NCBI GenBank assembly: GCA_024734495.1
Contig: JALMQS010000128.1
Coordinates: 23,486,875-23,550,874 of the forward strand
DNA: 64,000 bases
Direction: 5' to 3'
DNA from: Forficula auricularia
Taxonomy: Eukaryota; Arthropoda; Insecta; Dermaptera; Forficulidae
The notes under the pieces are model-generated. The model searched no databases. It worked only from the letters and a program-made list of their open reading frames with translations, and was not told the DNA's origin. The position numbers were made by a program, and so were the translations under genes. Positions 9,780-20,599 of the stretch are shown in pieces. The first letter of the stretch is position 1; the number at the start of each line of letters is the position of its first letter.

Positions 9780-10230
9780 TTTGTTAGTAACATGGCTTTT
9801 GATGACGTCACCACTAATGAAGCGTAGAGTTTAATTAAAGGTTTTGCAAAAAGATGGATCGGAGGTGTGGATGGATAATCTCTAGGTAGGCGCATCCAAG
9901 ACATCCAAAAAAAAACCGCCGTGGGCTGATTAGGCTAGGCGGCATGTGTGTGCCTGCAAATTCCCTAAGGATGAATAATTTTCGTAAAAGACAATTGAGA
10001 AATGGCGGACAAGGGGAACGCCCTCTTCTCTGGGAAAGACGAGGTAATTGTCCCTCATTTGTTTGGCCTCGAGAGCAATTTGTTAATGAGATGGAGACAT
10101 TCTCGCATGGCCCTCTTCTCTCTGCCTGCGAAATTCCACCTCTCAATTTCGAAAAAGAACAGGAATTAACGCAGCAGGGTATTTTTTTTACATTGACGCT
10201 GTTCATTTTTTATCAAGGGACAGACTAGTC
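9780..10230. other. GC-richer unique block
   Basis: Composition is clearly less AT-rich than its surroundings. Reading frames of 94 residues (plus, 9944-10228) and 123 residues (minus, 9835-10206) overlap, but neither shows domain-like composition or similarity to a family I know. It could hold an exon, a promoter or an unrecognised transposon part. A local inverted similarity (ccctcttctctgggaa and ccctcttctctctgcc) is present. Confidence 0.3.
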
Positions 10231-10299
10231 TACTCAGGTAAACATACAAAAAAAATACTATCTCAATATTTTTAAAATGATTATTTTTTCAATAAATTT

Positions 10300-11603
10300 C
10301 AAAATTAGCTATTTGAAGCACAAGAGAGGCAGGAGTGAAGCTTTCGAAGTAAAAATAAATAAAAATTTTCTCGATTGGAAAAATCCTTCTTTATTACTGA
10401 GACAATTAAAATCATCGAAACATGTTTTGGCTGATACTCTCAGCGATCTTCAGTCTCAGACAATGAACTCAAGCATTAAATAAATTGACACGTTCTGATG
10501 TGGCCATCTACTTGACTTTACCATACACTTCGAGTTGAGTTTGGTATATGGGCCTAGATTTTAATTTTTTGACCCTAGAACCCCCCTTTTGGGCAGTAAT
10601 TTTTGCAATTTTAGTCTTCTGGTAGACCACTGATTATGTATACAAAATTTTGTATAAATTTGGTCCAAAGGCCTAGATTTTCATTTTTTGACACCCCCCC
10701 CCCCCCCATTTTGGGCGGTTTGTTTTTGAATTTTTGGTGTTCTGGGGGCCCACTGATTATGTATACAAAATATGGTTGAGTTTGCTAAAATGGCCTAGAT
10801 TTTTATTTTTTGACCCCCCCCCCTAATTATGGCACCAGAAAAAAAATATTTTGTCATTATAGTCATTTAATAGTATATTTCATTTTTCTTGTTTTTTTAG
10901 TTTGAAAATATTATAATTTTAAATTTTAACCCCCTCCTCCCTCTCTTAATTTTGGGTCGATATGCACCAAAATCTAATCAGTTCTTAATCTCAATGGACC
11001 AAAACTACATGTGAAATTTGGTTTTGATATTCATACTAGGTTTTGAGCTAGCTCGTCCACAAAATTTGGTAACTCACAGACTAACAGAAACAAACTAACA
11101 GAATAATACACTAACAAACATTTTGTAAAACAGTTATTTTCTCGAAAAATATAATTTTTTTGTTGTTTGCTTATTAGAGCTTTTTTGTAGACCGAAATGC
11201 CATGGTTTCGCACAATTTTTTTAATCAAAATAGTTTTAGCCGTTTTTTAGATATTTCTAAAAAAAGAAGCAAAAAACACTTTTTTTATGCACGATTACAA
11301 TACTTGACCATACCCTGTATAGTAAAGTAAAAATGCATTTTCCATTATACATAATGTAATCACATGGAAGGCAAGTTAATAATATTCGAACACTTCAATT
11401 CTACATAAACGAAGGCCTTGAGTTTTTTAATTTTAGTTTTTTAATGTCTAAGACTGCAGATGTATGAGTCTCAGCCGAAACATGTTTCGATGATTTTAAC
11501 TATCTCAGTAATAAAGACGGATTTTCCAATTAAGAAGAATTTTATTTATTTTACTTCGAGAGTTTCTCATCTGTCTCTCTAGGGCTTCAAATACCTAATT
11601 TTC
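10300..11603. mobile_element. Foldback element, family 4, interrupted by a C-family element
   Basis: The arm at 10300-10467 is the inverted counterpart of 11441-11603; shared blocks include TTTATTACTGAGA, ATCATCGAAACATGTTT and CTTTCGAAG. The arms carry CTGAAGA (left arm, minus strand), a GCUGA/UCAGC helix and AAAACATG. The right arm has CTGCAGA and GAAACATG. Neither core is complete. Nearly 1 kb of spacer is mostly a C-family element. Confidence 0.65.
10497..11333 (+). mobile_element. C-family DNA element, copy 1
   Basis: Left end contains GACTTTACCATACACTTCG; right end contains CCATACCCTGTATAGTAAAG, so the ends share an inverted ACTTTACCATACA-like motif. The interior has several poly-C tracts with TTTGACCCCCCC, ATGCACCAAAATCTAATCAG and TTTTGTAAAACAGTTATT. 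Copies at 14.6-15.3 kb (inverted) and 29.1-30.3 kb match along most of the length. No coding frame. Superfamily unassigned. Confidence 0.65.
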
Positions 11604-11689
11604 AAAGTTTATACTTATTTTTTAATTATTTTTTTTAAACAAACTTTTATTAAATATTTTATTTGAAACCACTGGGAGCTATTAATTAG

Positions 11690-11965
11690 TACCTGGCGGG
11701 CTGAGCGTTGCTCAGGAGTTTTTTGCTTTAGTTGAAATATATTAATATGATTTTTGGTTTTAAATTCAGGTGAAAAGATCGATTTTTATCTGAAACCAGA
11801 ACTAAATAAAATTGTATTTATTTTTTGACAACGTTTTTACCCATCATCAACACATCGCTGTCCACAAGGTTTTGAACTTAATTGCAATTAAAAATAATAT
11901 TAATATACCCGGAGGTTCCTTCATTGTCTCTTTAAACCCTGAAGAGGGAATAGCGATCCTTCCAA
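11690..11965 (-). repeat. G-family repeat, copy 1, hammerhead-like remnant
   Basis: Matches copies at 25410-25630/26816-26885 and 41930-42190: tacctggc, ttttttgctttagttgaaa, the (minus) GATGATGGGTAAAAACGTTG block, ttgaacttaattgcaattaa, then ggttccttcattg. The minus-strand block resembles UUGAUGA plus helix II plus AAAACGUU, a hammerhead core with C3 and G12 altered. Probably an old relative of the foldback families. Confidence 0.5.
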
Positions 11966-11989
11966 TTTTTTAATATGATCAAAATGACG

Positions 11990-12280
11990 TTCTGATAAAT
12001 TTATATTTTAAATAAGATTAATTGTTTTGTCAAAATGTCTGTTGGTATTGTGTGAAATCAAAATTTGAGTCCGCTTTAGCTCAAAACCCAATAAAGGTAT
12101 CAAAATGAATTTTTAAAATTAGATTGTTGATAGAGATTAAGAGCTGATTAGATTCTGATTGAAATGTGGCCAAAAATTAATGCGAGACCAAATTTTGTAC
12201 AGTTACTTTTAAGTTAAAGACCTTTGGATGGGGGGGGGGGGCTTGTGTATGGTAAAGTCATGAAATGTCCATATCACATA
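11990..12280 (-). repeat. Fragment of C-family repeat
   Basis: Contains tgttttgtcaaaatgtctgtt, a poly-G tract and gtatggtaaagtcatg, which matches one C-family end in inverted orientation. Truncated and diverged. Confidence 0.5.
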
Positions 12281-12583
12281 TTTTTTTAAGAATAGAGAAT
12301 ATAATAAGATCAAAAAATCGTTCCAAAATGCATTATGGGATGAAGCTCGCTTGTCTTTAGACTACCTTTTTCTATCTGTTTTTTTTTATCCTTTCTCTTG
12401 CCTAATAAAGATTTAATTTAATTTGTTTTTTTTTCTTATTTCTTTTTCTTGGTTAAATGAAATTCTAGAGGTTCAAGGAACCAAGAACTTGTTTTCCAGC
12501 TTACCTGATTGTCAAATTATAGCTACGGAAAAACGAATAAAGGGAAACATCCTTTATTTAATAATACTATAATTTTATATATG
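12281..12583. other. No recognisable feature
   Basis: AT-rich, with short T and A runs. Nothing recognised. Confidence 0.5.
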
Positions 12584-13372
12584 TAATATATCAGTGGCGC
12601 GCGGTCCATGGATGCTGTGGATTCAGCGCATCCTTAAAATTTAAATCATTTAGAGTAATATTTTCATAAATATATATAGGACAACTTCAAAATTTCAGGA
12701 TTTTTAAAATTTCTAATTATTATTCAAATATTTTTATAAAAAACATTTTTTGTTCTGGAAAAGTATATTGGTTCTCGAAATGAAAAAAAAATGATTGCAT
12801 AATTTCAAGGGCAATTAAATTAATGATTTTTCCGAAAACGGTGCGGATAGAAGGTTTGATGACTCTGCCTAGTATATCTTCCAGTTCAAGCATTACAAAG
12901 ACAAGTCCAGTCGAATTTTAGTTGAATGAAAATTAATAATACAAAAATTGAATAAAGATTATTCGAGAATCTTTGGACTAATCCATTTCTAAGAATCCTC
13001 AATATATAATATCGGAAATAACTATGAGTGATATAGACAAGTCATAGCTTGTTTATAGCAATAGAATTAGGAGAAATGTTAAATTTTCTGCATAGACAGG
13101 AATATTCATTGTGGAAGATGGTCATTTTCCATCTGAGGGACTGTGCAGTTTAAGTCACAAGAATTAATTTCCTCACTCACACAAAGCAGTATCCGTTTGG
13201 GACGAAGGCCACAAAATATATATTTTTTAATTTTATGTTAAATTTTAAAATAACGAAAATGATGCCCTTTTTTATGAAATTTCCAAAAAAAAGCCAAGAT
13301 ATAAAACAATTTCAAAAAATGAAGGGTATTTGTTTGGACAGCATCAAGTCACTAACCGGCACTGATATATAT
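12584..13372 (+). mobile_element. hAT-like element, CAGTGGCG family, copy 1
   Basis: A 773-bp element (12592-13364) with ends CAGTGGCGCGCGGTCCATGG and, inverted, CAGTGCCGGTTAG. Flanks taatatat and atatatat resemble a decayed 8-bp duplication. It aligns end to end with 62949-63765 and partly with 22679-23158. A 72-residue frame near 13235 is not conserved in the other copy, so I regard the element as non-coding. Confidence 0.7.
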
Positions 13373-13485
13373 AAATATATCTTAAAAAAAAACAATGTTC
13401 TAACGTTTATTAGAACCCCAACGAATCGGGAGAATTTCTCCATTTATTATTGAAATTTTTAAATTATGAATCCTAAAAAATTTGA

Positions 13486-13708
13486 ATCAGGTTGGCCAAA
13501 TGGTTAAAGAGGATGCCTTCTAATCAAGCTAGCGCAAGTTCAAGTCCGACTCTCTGCAAATATTTGACCGGCTAGAATCTAATTCCTATAGGGGAATCCA
13601 ATAGGAAACCACCCTGAGAAAAATTTCCCTTGGAAAATTAGCAACAAACTCTCCATAGTAATCACCGACGCTCGGAATTGAGTATGGTATTTGAAGAAGA
13701 AGAAAATT
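13486..13708 (+). mobile_element. tRNA-derived SINE with (GAA)n tail, copy 1
   Basis: The head TGGCCAAATGGTTAAAG fits an A box and GTTCAAGTCCGACTC a B box. The body ends caccgacgctcgg ... gtatttgaagaagaagaaaa, parallel to the end of the SINE at 15783-16043. The tail is a short GAA repeat. Confidence 0.7.
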
Positions 13709-14265
13709 AAAAAAGTTCCTTTATCTAATGAATATAAAGCAACACTAAAGAAATAAATATTTTGAGTATATACAATGATACAAATTGTCTGATCCCCCAC
13801 CAATTTTACACACCCTCCACTCACACACACAAACACATTCTCCACTAAGATTGGTGGTTAAAATGAGCTTTAGTTCCCAATAGCCAATAAAAAAAAACTT
13901 CTGGCAATAGATGTCAGAAGGGTAAATTCGCTTGATTTTAAATATAATTAATTATTAATTTTATATAAGAGACATCATCCCTATCAACTAATTATTACAT
14001 AGGTATATACCTATATACATGTAATTTTTTTATATGAATCCTAACAGCAAATTCAAAGAAATCCAATTCTGCTGTGTATTCAAGGATAATTTTTTAATCA
14101 AAATCCATCAAATCCATCATCTTGCTCTCTTTCATTTTTAATCAAAGATAATTAAAAAAATCTACCTCTTGTTTTTTCTTATCTATAACTTTTTATTCAA
14201 TATCCAATAACGAGTACCCAAGCAGGCTGATTATCGATATTCCTCTTAAATATAATTGAAAATAT
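13709..14265. other. AT-rich with a SINE-F tail scrap
   Basis: About 13905-13925 reads atagatgtcagaagggt, a scrap of the SINE-F 3' region. The rest shows nothing recognisable. Confidence 0.4.
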
Positions 14266-14267
14266 TT

Positions 14268-14465
14268 AGTTTGCCGAGAGTAGCAGAGTTGATGATTCAT
14301 TTGTTTGTTCAGTGACCAGCTTATTATTACAACAAAACGTTCATCCAATCGTGTATTTGAACCCTTGAGAAATAACAGATGAAAATTTCTAATTAAAAAG
14401 ACTGATGATGAAAGTTAAACCTTCGAAACTATATTCTCTAACAAATATATTTTATACATAGCTAT
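14268..14465 (-). mobile_element. Foldback remnant with shared tail
   Basis: Begins at the left with TTTGCCGAGAGTAGCAGAG, the complement of the tail shared by families 2 and 5. It then carries attattacaacaaaacg and aacccttgagaaataacagat, also found at 28.8-28.9 kb, and ends with a family-5-like arm. No clear target duplication, so it is probably chimeric or truncated. Confidence 0.5.
14402..14436 (+). ncRNA. Degenerate hammerhead-like motif, family 5
   Basis: CTGATGA, U, GAAAG with a mismatched CCUUC partner, GAAAC, UAUA, then UUC in place of GUC. The catalytic core strings are present, but helix II and helix III are damaged. Confidence 0.4.
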
Positions 14466-14644
14466 TTAAATAAATAAATAAATATACATAAATTGCTGAT
14501 TGTAGAAAGGGTACAAGTCATATTTTTTAGCATTTTGTTATTATGACGGCATTCGAAAAATCAGACCACGATACGCAGTTGGGTGTACAAAAGATATTTA
14601 ATTTAATATACCTTATGGACACAAATAACCTCAATTTAATTTTA

Positions 14645-15335
14645 ACTTTACCATACAGGGTATGGTTAAATATTGTGTAATCTTGCATGAAAAAAGTTTT
14701 TTTTTGCTTTTTTTTCGAAATATCTAAAAAACGACTGAAACTATTTTGATTAAAAAAAAATTGGGCAAAACCATGGCATTTCGGTCTACAAAAAAGCTTT
14801 CCTAATAAGTGAACATCGAAAAAATTATATTTTTTTCGAATAATAACTGTTTTGTCAAAATGTCTGTTATTCTGTTAGTCTGTTAGTTACTCTGGTAGTA
14901 TGTGAGATACAAAAATTTTTGTGGAACGAGAAAGCTCAAAAACTAGTGTGAATATCAAAACGAAATTTCACATGTAGTTTCGGTGCATTGAGACTCGATT
15001 AGATTTTGGTGCATATCGATCCAAAATTAAAGGGGGAGGGGGTGGGGGGTTAAAAATTAAAATTATTTTATTTTTAAACTAAAAAATCAAGAAAATGAAA
15101 TATACTATAAAATGAACCTATAATAACGAAAATATTTTTTCCTGGGGCCAAAATTAAGGGAGGGGGGGGGTCAAAAAATAAAAAAATCTATGCACTTGTA
15201 CAAACTCAACCAAATTTTGTATACATAATCAGTGAGCTCCCCAGTAGTCTAAAAATGCAAAAACTAACCTCTACATGATTATAAAATTTGTTATTAAATA
15301 TAAGAGAGGGTGCATGGTAAAGTCATGTGGGTGGC
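14645..15335 (-). mobile_element. C-family DNA element, copy 2
   Basis: Inverted relative to copy 1: starts ACTTTACCATACAGGGTATG and ends GCATGGTAAAGTCATG, followed by GTGGCCACATCAGAAC. It carries the same internal blocks, including aaaaccatggcatttcgg and poly-G tracts. No reading frame. Confidence 0.65.
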
Positions 15336-15388
15336 CACATCAGAACATGCCACAATTTATTTAAAAATAGTAAAAAGGTCAAGTCATT

Positions 15389-15782
15389 TTGCTTGTTTTT
15401 TTGACTGTTGTACAGGGGCTAGGTTATACTGCCAATGCCAAACTCATTAGCGACAATTGTCCAGGCCAAAACAAAAACAATACCTTGATTAGAATGTGTC
15501 TGTTTCTGGTGTTGATAACATACTCCAATATTTTCATATCAGGGCGCTCGTCAATAAATCTTAATGACAGGTGCCTTGGTGATTATTATTATTATTTGGG
15601 GGTTTATAAAAGGCACATCGACTGCCAAGGTCATTAGCGCCTGTGCCCTAGGATTAACAAGAAAACTGCTCTTTCGATCGAAATCTCACGATGTATATCA
15701 AGAGACAGAAAAGTTTCAATTAACATCAAGAGTTTCTATCACTTGTTATTGCAAAAATGATGGAAAAGGTGTGGTAGTTGGA
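15389..15782 (+). pseudogene. Transposon-type ORF remnant, DNCPGQNKN motif (5' part)
   Basis: A plus-strand frame encodes NAKLISDNCPGQNKNNTLIR at about 15440-15500. That D-N-C-x-G-Q-N-K-N string is typical of a large family of uncharacterised animal transposon proteins with an RNase H-like fold; I place it there from memory of the motif, not from a search. The frame shifts near 15560-15600, and a second frame continues to 15782, where a SINE is inserted. The downstream part resumes in the same frame at 16044. The two pieces are neither a complete nor an intact gene. Confidence 0.4.
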
Positions 15783-16050
15783 GATGACTGCGGGTCAGTG
15801 GCTAGAGTGTCGGGTCGCTGACTCAAAGATTGCTGGTTCGAGACCCAGTCTCGGCAGATATTTGCAGTCGCCTCCTCTTGGAAAGTAATGGCAACCTACC
15901 AAGAGTCACCTCTCCAAATTAGCCGTTCGGAACCGGTGTTAAAAAGTAGGTTCCGTATATCTGTGTAAAAACAACTAAACACACTCAGCACAGGTATATG
16001 TGGAGAGGCGCCGACACCCGGGTATGGCACTCGAAGAAGAAGAAGTTGGA
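15776..16050 (+). mobile_element. tRNA-derived SINE with (GAA)n tail, copy 2
   Basis: A 261-bp insertion (15783-16043) with an exact 7-bp duplication agttgga on each side. The head contains GTCAGTGGCTAGAGTG (A box) and GGTTCGAGACCC (B box). The body ends ACACCCGGGTATGGCACTCG followed by four GAA units. Removing it rejoins an open frame across the site (GVVVG followed by KNYISCF), which supports real insertion into a once-coding sequence. Confidence 0.85.
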
Positions 16051-16239
16051 AAAAATTATATCAGTTGTTTCTCAGCAGACACATTTCGTCTAGGATTTTC
16101 TGAAAATGAAGGTCATCAAGAATTTTGTTATCCAACAGGAAAAGTTGCCATAAAATCGAACATAGTGGATCACATTAAAAAATTAGCTAAATACGTAAAA
16201 GAATCTAAAGAAATCAAAAAATTGCCGAATGGACAATAA
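16044..16239 (+). pseudogene. Transposon-type ORF remnant (3' part)
   Basis: Continues the frame interrupted by the SINE. It encodes KNYISCFSADTFRLGF onward, ends KKLPNGQ and stops at 16237-16239. The composition is ordinary soluble protein with a lysine-rich C-terminus. I do not recognise a domain in this part. The linkage to the DNCPGQNKN segment rests on frame continuity and proximity. Confidence 0.4.
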
Positions 16240-16301
16240 ATTGTTGTAGTACGATTGAAGTAGTTTTTGGAGACAGAATGGTAAGTGAATTGATTGGATT
16301 T

Positions 16302-16681
16302 TTGATGAAGCAGTCCAAGGTTCAAAAAAAGAGAGAACATTATAATATATCTATCTTTTTATTCAGAGCTGACGTTTCGGTAGTTTTTCCATCTTTCTTC
16401 ATGGTTTTGAAAGATCATGGAAGGAAATACATTCCTATACAGTCTTCTTCAGTGGCAGTAACAATATTCTATAATTTCTCATTGCCAGCAGAATTTAGCC
16501 TAAATTTAGCTGATAATGAAACATTATATAATATTGCTACTGCCACTGAGAGAGGAGACAGAGAGGAATGTATTTCCTTCATTGACCTTTCAAAACCCTG
16601 AAGAAAGATGGAAGAAACCTCCGAAACGTCAGCTTTGAATAAAAAGATAGATATAATTTTCCTCTCTTGTTTTGTAGTTTC
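16302..16681 (+). mobile_element. Foldback element, family 6
   Basis: Arms start GATGAAGCAGTCC (left) and end GTAGTTTCATC (right). They share atatatctatctttttattcagagctgacgtttcgg and its complement. A central region of about 200 bp includes a second small inverted pair (cttcagtggcagtaacaatatt and atattgctactgccactga). The 107-residue frame across it is a by-product. No target duplication identified. Confidence 0.7.
16598..16630 (+). ncRNA. Hammerhead-like motif, family 6
   Basis: CTGAAGA at 16598 and GAAACGTC at 16623-16630 fit the core. Helix II (GAUGG with CCUCC) has only about 3 of 5 pairs, so this copy is probably inactive. The opposite arm reads ATGAAGA instead of CTGAAGA. Confidence 0.45.
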
Positions 16682-16935
16682 ATCTTATTTATTAGTTTAT
16701 TTTGTGTTAAAAAAACTGTTAATCATAATATTACTGAGATAATTCGTTTTTTGGTATTTTTCATTGATTAAATAAAAAAAATAAATAAATCTCTTTATTC
16801 CTCGACCTGGCACAAGTCTTCGGTGGTCAACCAAACATCAATACAAATCAATTCCAACAAATTAACAAATAACAAACAAATGAAATGAAGAAAGAATATA
16901 GGTAGGTATGTTTGTTAACTTTCAAGGTCTCTAAT
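16682..16935. other. No recognisable feature
   Basis: AT-rich sequence with AAATAAA runs. Nothing recognised. Confidence 0.5.
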
Positions 16936-17261
16936 TACTAAACCAGTGATGGCGAACCTTATGAGTTTGGTGTGTCAAAATTCGGAAAAAACCTGACTTA
17001 ACTCTGGTGTCGTGTCACATCTAGAAATATTCATAGTTTGGTGATAGTAGGAGCACTAGTAAAAAAACAAACATATTTTTGATATATTTATTTATTCAAA
17101 AACAAAACCTAATTACTATTCTTTACATTAGTGACTTGAGCGCAACTTCTGTTGGCTCTTCTTGAGCCAAGACCGTCCGTAAAACGATGTGTGTCACCCA
17201 AAATATCTTAACGTGTCACTTTTGACACGCGTGTCATAGGTTCGCCATCACTGTTCTAAAC
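16936..17261. mobile_element. hAT MITE, CAGTGATGGCGAACC
   Basis: A 310-bp element (16944-17253) with termini CAGTGATGGCGAACCT and its exact complement, subterminal ACACGCGTGTCA, and an 8-bp duplication tactaaac/ttctaaac (7 of 8). The termini and duplication length are diagnostic of hAT. The interior has no coding frame. Confidence 0.9.
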
Positions 17262-18155
17262 CATTAAAGCTAATAGTTTGGAATACTTTTGAAAAAGATA
17301 GAGTTACAATATATTTATCATTTGTGCACTAAGGTTCTTCAATTATTATACATAAATCCCAAATAACTTTTGCCTTTTTCTCAAAACTTAAGTTCAATGA
17401 CTTGTACCTTTCTGCAATCAGCGATATCCATGTTTATTTGCATGAAGCAGTGGACAAACTGATTGATTTCTCCTTATGATATTTCTCCTGTTCATCTGTT
17501 GGAATGTACGCGAAGCAAACGCCAACCCAGGAGGCTACATTCGGTCTGTTTATTTTTTCTTTCTTTCTGATTTGATTTTTCTTTTTGTGAGGGGTCGGTC
17601 GTCCGGCTGTCCTGATTCAAGGTGAGCAAGTGGCTGAGCAGCCCACGCTTACTGGGGGAGTTCGCCACGGTGGCCATCCCATACTATTATGATCGCGGCT
17701 TAAAACCTAACAGACCACAAAGAAATCTCTTAAAAGGAAACAATTTCCGGAATCTATCAAGTAACATTTTGTAGAGAAATTTGATTTTCAATAAATAAGA
17801 AATTGTAGCTATTTCTGTATCGATAAGTTTTTAAAATACTGTCCAATTCAGCTAAATTAAATCTTGAATCAAAAACCAAAGTTCTAACTAATATTTATAA
17901 AAATTACGTTATCTTTTTGGAAAGTTCCACAGCTAATGTTTATGTAGAAGAATACTTGTACTTAAAAAGATTTTGTTTTGCTGAGTTGTTGTAGTTGTTG
18001 ATTCATAAAGAGAAAAGGTTGTTCTCTGCTTCATGCAAATTAAAATACTATATACATATATATACCGAATATATATTTATACATATACTTATATAATTTA
18101 TTTTTTACAGATTATAGTATTGAGGTTTTTTATATAATGATATAGACAGAAGAAA
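17262..18155. other. Family-5 foldback scraps and a GC-rich patch
   Basis: At about 17430-17475 (tttatttgcatgaagcagtgg) and about 17965-18055 (minus: TTTGCATGAAGCAGAGAAC, CAACAACTCAGCAAAAC) lie fragments of the family-5 foldback. They face each other and could be two arms of one diverged copy with a 500-bp spacer. Between them, 17490-17700 is GC-richer with no family I recognise. Confidence 0.4.
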
Positions 18156-18159
18156 AAGT

Positions 18160-18400
18160 TGCACCAAAAAGGTAATAACTTCTGTAGTCCAGAATGGACC
18201 CTTGTATCGTGAAAATAAGAAGAAATTTAGGGATTGGATCGATCGAAGGTATCATTGGATGCTGGTCTTCAAAGGCTGAAGGTTATATGTTAATATGTTG
18301 CTGGTAAGACGGTAAGAGGAAGAGAGTTCCAGTCTCTAGAAGTCATAGGGACAAACAAGATGGCGAAAGCTTTTGTTCGGTTAGTATCTCCGTCATTAGT
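18160..18400 (+). repeat. GAGTTCCAG family, copy 2
   Basis: Contains gttgcacca, attggatgctggtct, gaagagagttccagtctct and agaagtcataggga, aligned with copies at 3.4 and 24.2 kb. It is truncated after ttcggttag. Confidence 0.5.
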
Positions 18401-18419
18401 CTTTTTTTTTTAGAAATAT

Positions 18420-18690
18420 CTTAAAAATTGAAATTTTGTTTAAATCTCATATAATCCATTATAATTATTAATTTATTGAACACAAACAAATAAAACAATA
18501 TAATTACGACGTTTCGATCGGTTTATTCTGCAATCGTTCTTAAGTATGAGTACCCACTACGATTTTAATTTAACTCGAGAAGCATAATAGAATAAGTTGA
18601 TCGAAACGTAGTACAACTAGTTATATTGTATTATTTGTTTGTGTTCAATATATAATTTTATGTCTGATTTAAACAAAATTTCAACCCTTA
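18420..18690. mobile_element. Foldback element, family 7
   Basis: Arms run from GAAATTTTGTTTAAATC to the CGTTTCGATC region and back. They include ATTGAACACAAACAAATAA and ACGACGTTTCGATC with its complement GATCGAAACGTAGT. The minus strand of the left arm reads CTTAAGAACGAT ... ATCGAAACGTC, a hammerhead-like layout with G5 altered. The right arm keeps only the GAAACGT half. Confidence 0.6.
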
Positions 18691-19235
18691 ATAAATTAAT
18701 CACAAAAATACAAGCTTCAACAGCTGCATATCTAGAAATATTTTATTTGTTATTTCTCATGGGTTAAAATACCCGATTAGATATGTTTGTTTTGTGTCCA
18801 GTATGCTATTACAACAAAGCGAATTTACCCCCAATCCACGATCCAATCGGGTATTGGCACTAAACTCCCTGCATGTTATTGGTCGTGATATCGCTGAAAT
18901 GTCTTCCCCAAAAAATATAATCACTAAAAAAGAAAAGACAAAAATTTAATTTACGCAATCGTTTTTATATTCATTATTTATTCATTACATCCAATATTTA
19001 TGAATCCTTATATTGAGAATATCAAAAACACAATAAATTTTTATTAAGTTAAAATTGCTCATTAAATTATTTTCAAAATTTCTAATTTGAAATATAATTA
19101 TAATTATTTTCTAATATAATTTTCAAAATAAAGTACCAAAAGATATAATTCTTACCACGAGAGCTAAAAATGTACGTCTTTGACTATGACTGACTGTCTC
19201 ATTTTATATAACTTTTACACTGAAAATTTTTATAA
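18691..19235. other. AT-rich, scrap of the TTACAACAAA repeat
   Basis: About 18755-18870 (gttatttctcatgggttaa ... attacaacaaagcg) is an inverted match to text at 14.32-14.38 and 28.8-28.87 kb. Otherwise nothing recognised. Confidence 0.4.
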
Positions 19236-19239
19236 AATT

Positions 19240-19560
19240 TAATTAATTATTTTAATTAAAACCAGAAAATGAATTTAACTTTTTGAAAATAAGATGGAAT
19301 TTTTTCAAAAATACAACTCGTGGTAACAACCGAATTATTTATTAAAGAATTTGATTTTTAAAGTCTTACCTAATTTCTTTGATATTAGTTGAAATATTTT
19401 TATATTGCATTATCAGAGGGATCAGTCCCCCAGGAGTTGAACCCAGGTACTAACAGAGTGTCCGAGCATGTTATCTGATAATGCAATATAAAAATATTTC
19501 AACTAATATCAAAGAAATTAAAGCCTTAAAAACTAACTTTTAATTAATTAATTATAAAAT
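19240..19560 (-). mobile_element. Inverted-repeat element, GCAGAGAATGAG type, copy 2
   Basis: Shares AAGATGGAATTTTTTCAAAA, the ACAACTCG block, GAATTATTTA and the GTACCTGGGTTCAACTC-like core (minus strand) with 4050-4385. Outer ends are eroded. Confidence 0.6.
19371..19520. repeat. Perfect 47-bp inverted repeat
   Basis: Arms 19371-19417 and 19474-19520 are exactly complementary, starting TAATTTCTTTGATATTAG, around a 56-nt loop. The loop contains, on the minus strand, GTTAGTACCTGGGTTCAACT, which resembles a pol III B box. The perfect arms within an otherwise diverged element suggest recent gene conversion or formation. Confidence 0.9.
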
Positions 19561-20599
19561 TACTACTTAATTTTAGTTTTTATTAATTTACTCTGACATC
19601 TGATTTATATGTATGTTAAATTTCATTCATTATTATAGAGTAGTTTTGGCATTTTATTCGAAGGAAAATGGCATCTTATTTTATATAAATAAAGGATAAT
19701 TTTATTAATATTTACCATCTCTCCTAATCTATCTTTCGATGCCAATATTTTTCGAAGTTTTCTTCTTTTTCCACTTGTTGATTGACATTCAAGGGAAATA
19801 TCCTTTTAAGTAAGAACGTCTCTTGATACTAAAGAGAGAGAGAGAGGTGAGAGGAAGAGTATCCTCTCGGTTGTCTGTCGTTTCGTTTTAAGTCAATAAA
19901 GTGCCAGGAGCATTGAACTGTGGAGTGGATCTCGTTATTTAATGCTCTTATGACCTTGCCAAAAGGAAAACAGTTGGGATATGAACTCGCTCGCACAAAA
20001 AGGCAAAAGCCGAAAATTCAGAAGAATCAGTGATTGTTTCTACAGCCTCAAGGTGACACATTATTAAAAGAGAGAAAAAATAAATAAAAGAAATCAATGG
20101 GGTTGTTTTCTGTTTAAAGAAAATAAACATATATGGCTGATTCTCAAAAAAAAAATCGAAAAATAACTTTGATAATTTGATGGAAATTGAATTTCTTTTG
20201 TTAATTTGATAGTACATGGCCTAATTGTCTAAAAAGTTTACAATATACCCACCGAGTATATCCAATAATGAAATTGCAAAGGGACAAATTAGTATATAAG
20301 GGTAGAAATAATATTTATTCATTTTTAGTTTTTATATAAAATTTTTATTTAAATATAAATTATTAATTAAATAACTTGATAATAAATTCTTTTAAAATAG
20401 GTTAGTCTATATATAAATTATTTAGCAAATTTTAAACAGTAAAAATAAATTAAAATTTGAATTTACATAGAAATTGAGAATTAATGCATTGCTTTAGGTG
20501 AACCTTTAAGAATTATTTAATAATCTCTTTGTTTCAGTGGAAAAATGAATAATAATATAAAATTTTACTTAAAACATATCATTACTTGAAACTTACACA
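19561..20599. other. AT-rich, one GA microsatellite
   Basis: (AG)n at 19832-19847. The stretch 19850-19940 (gtttcgttttaagtcaataaa) is slightly GC-richer and might be transposon-derived. No gene recognised. Confidence 0.4.

Noticed and set aside
9835..10206. A 123-residue minus-strand frame, the longest non-transposon frame in the first 15 kb
   Set aside because: It overlaps a 94-residue frame on the other strand, has biased composition without domain-like pattern, and no start or splice context. Reported only as a GC-rich block.
16278..16601. A 107-residue plus-strand frame
   Set aside because: It lies across a family-6 foldback and is not preserved as coding in related sequence.
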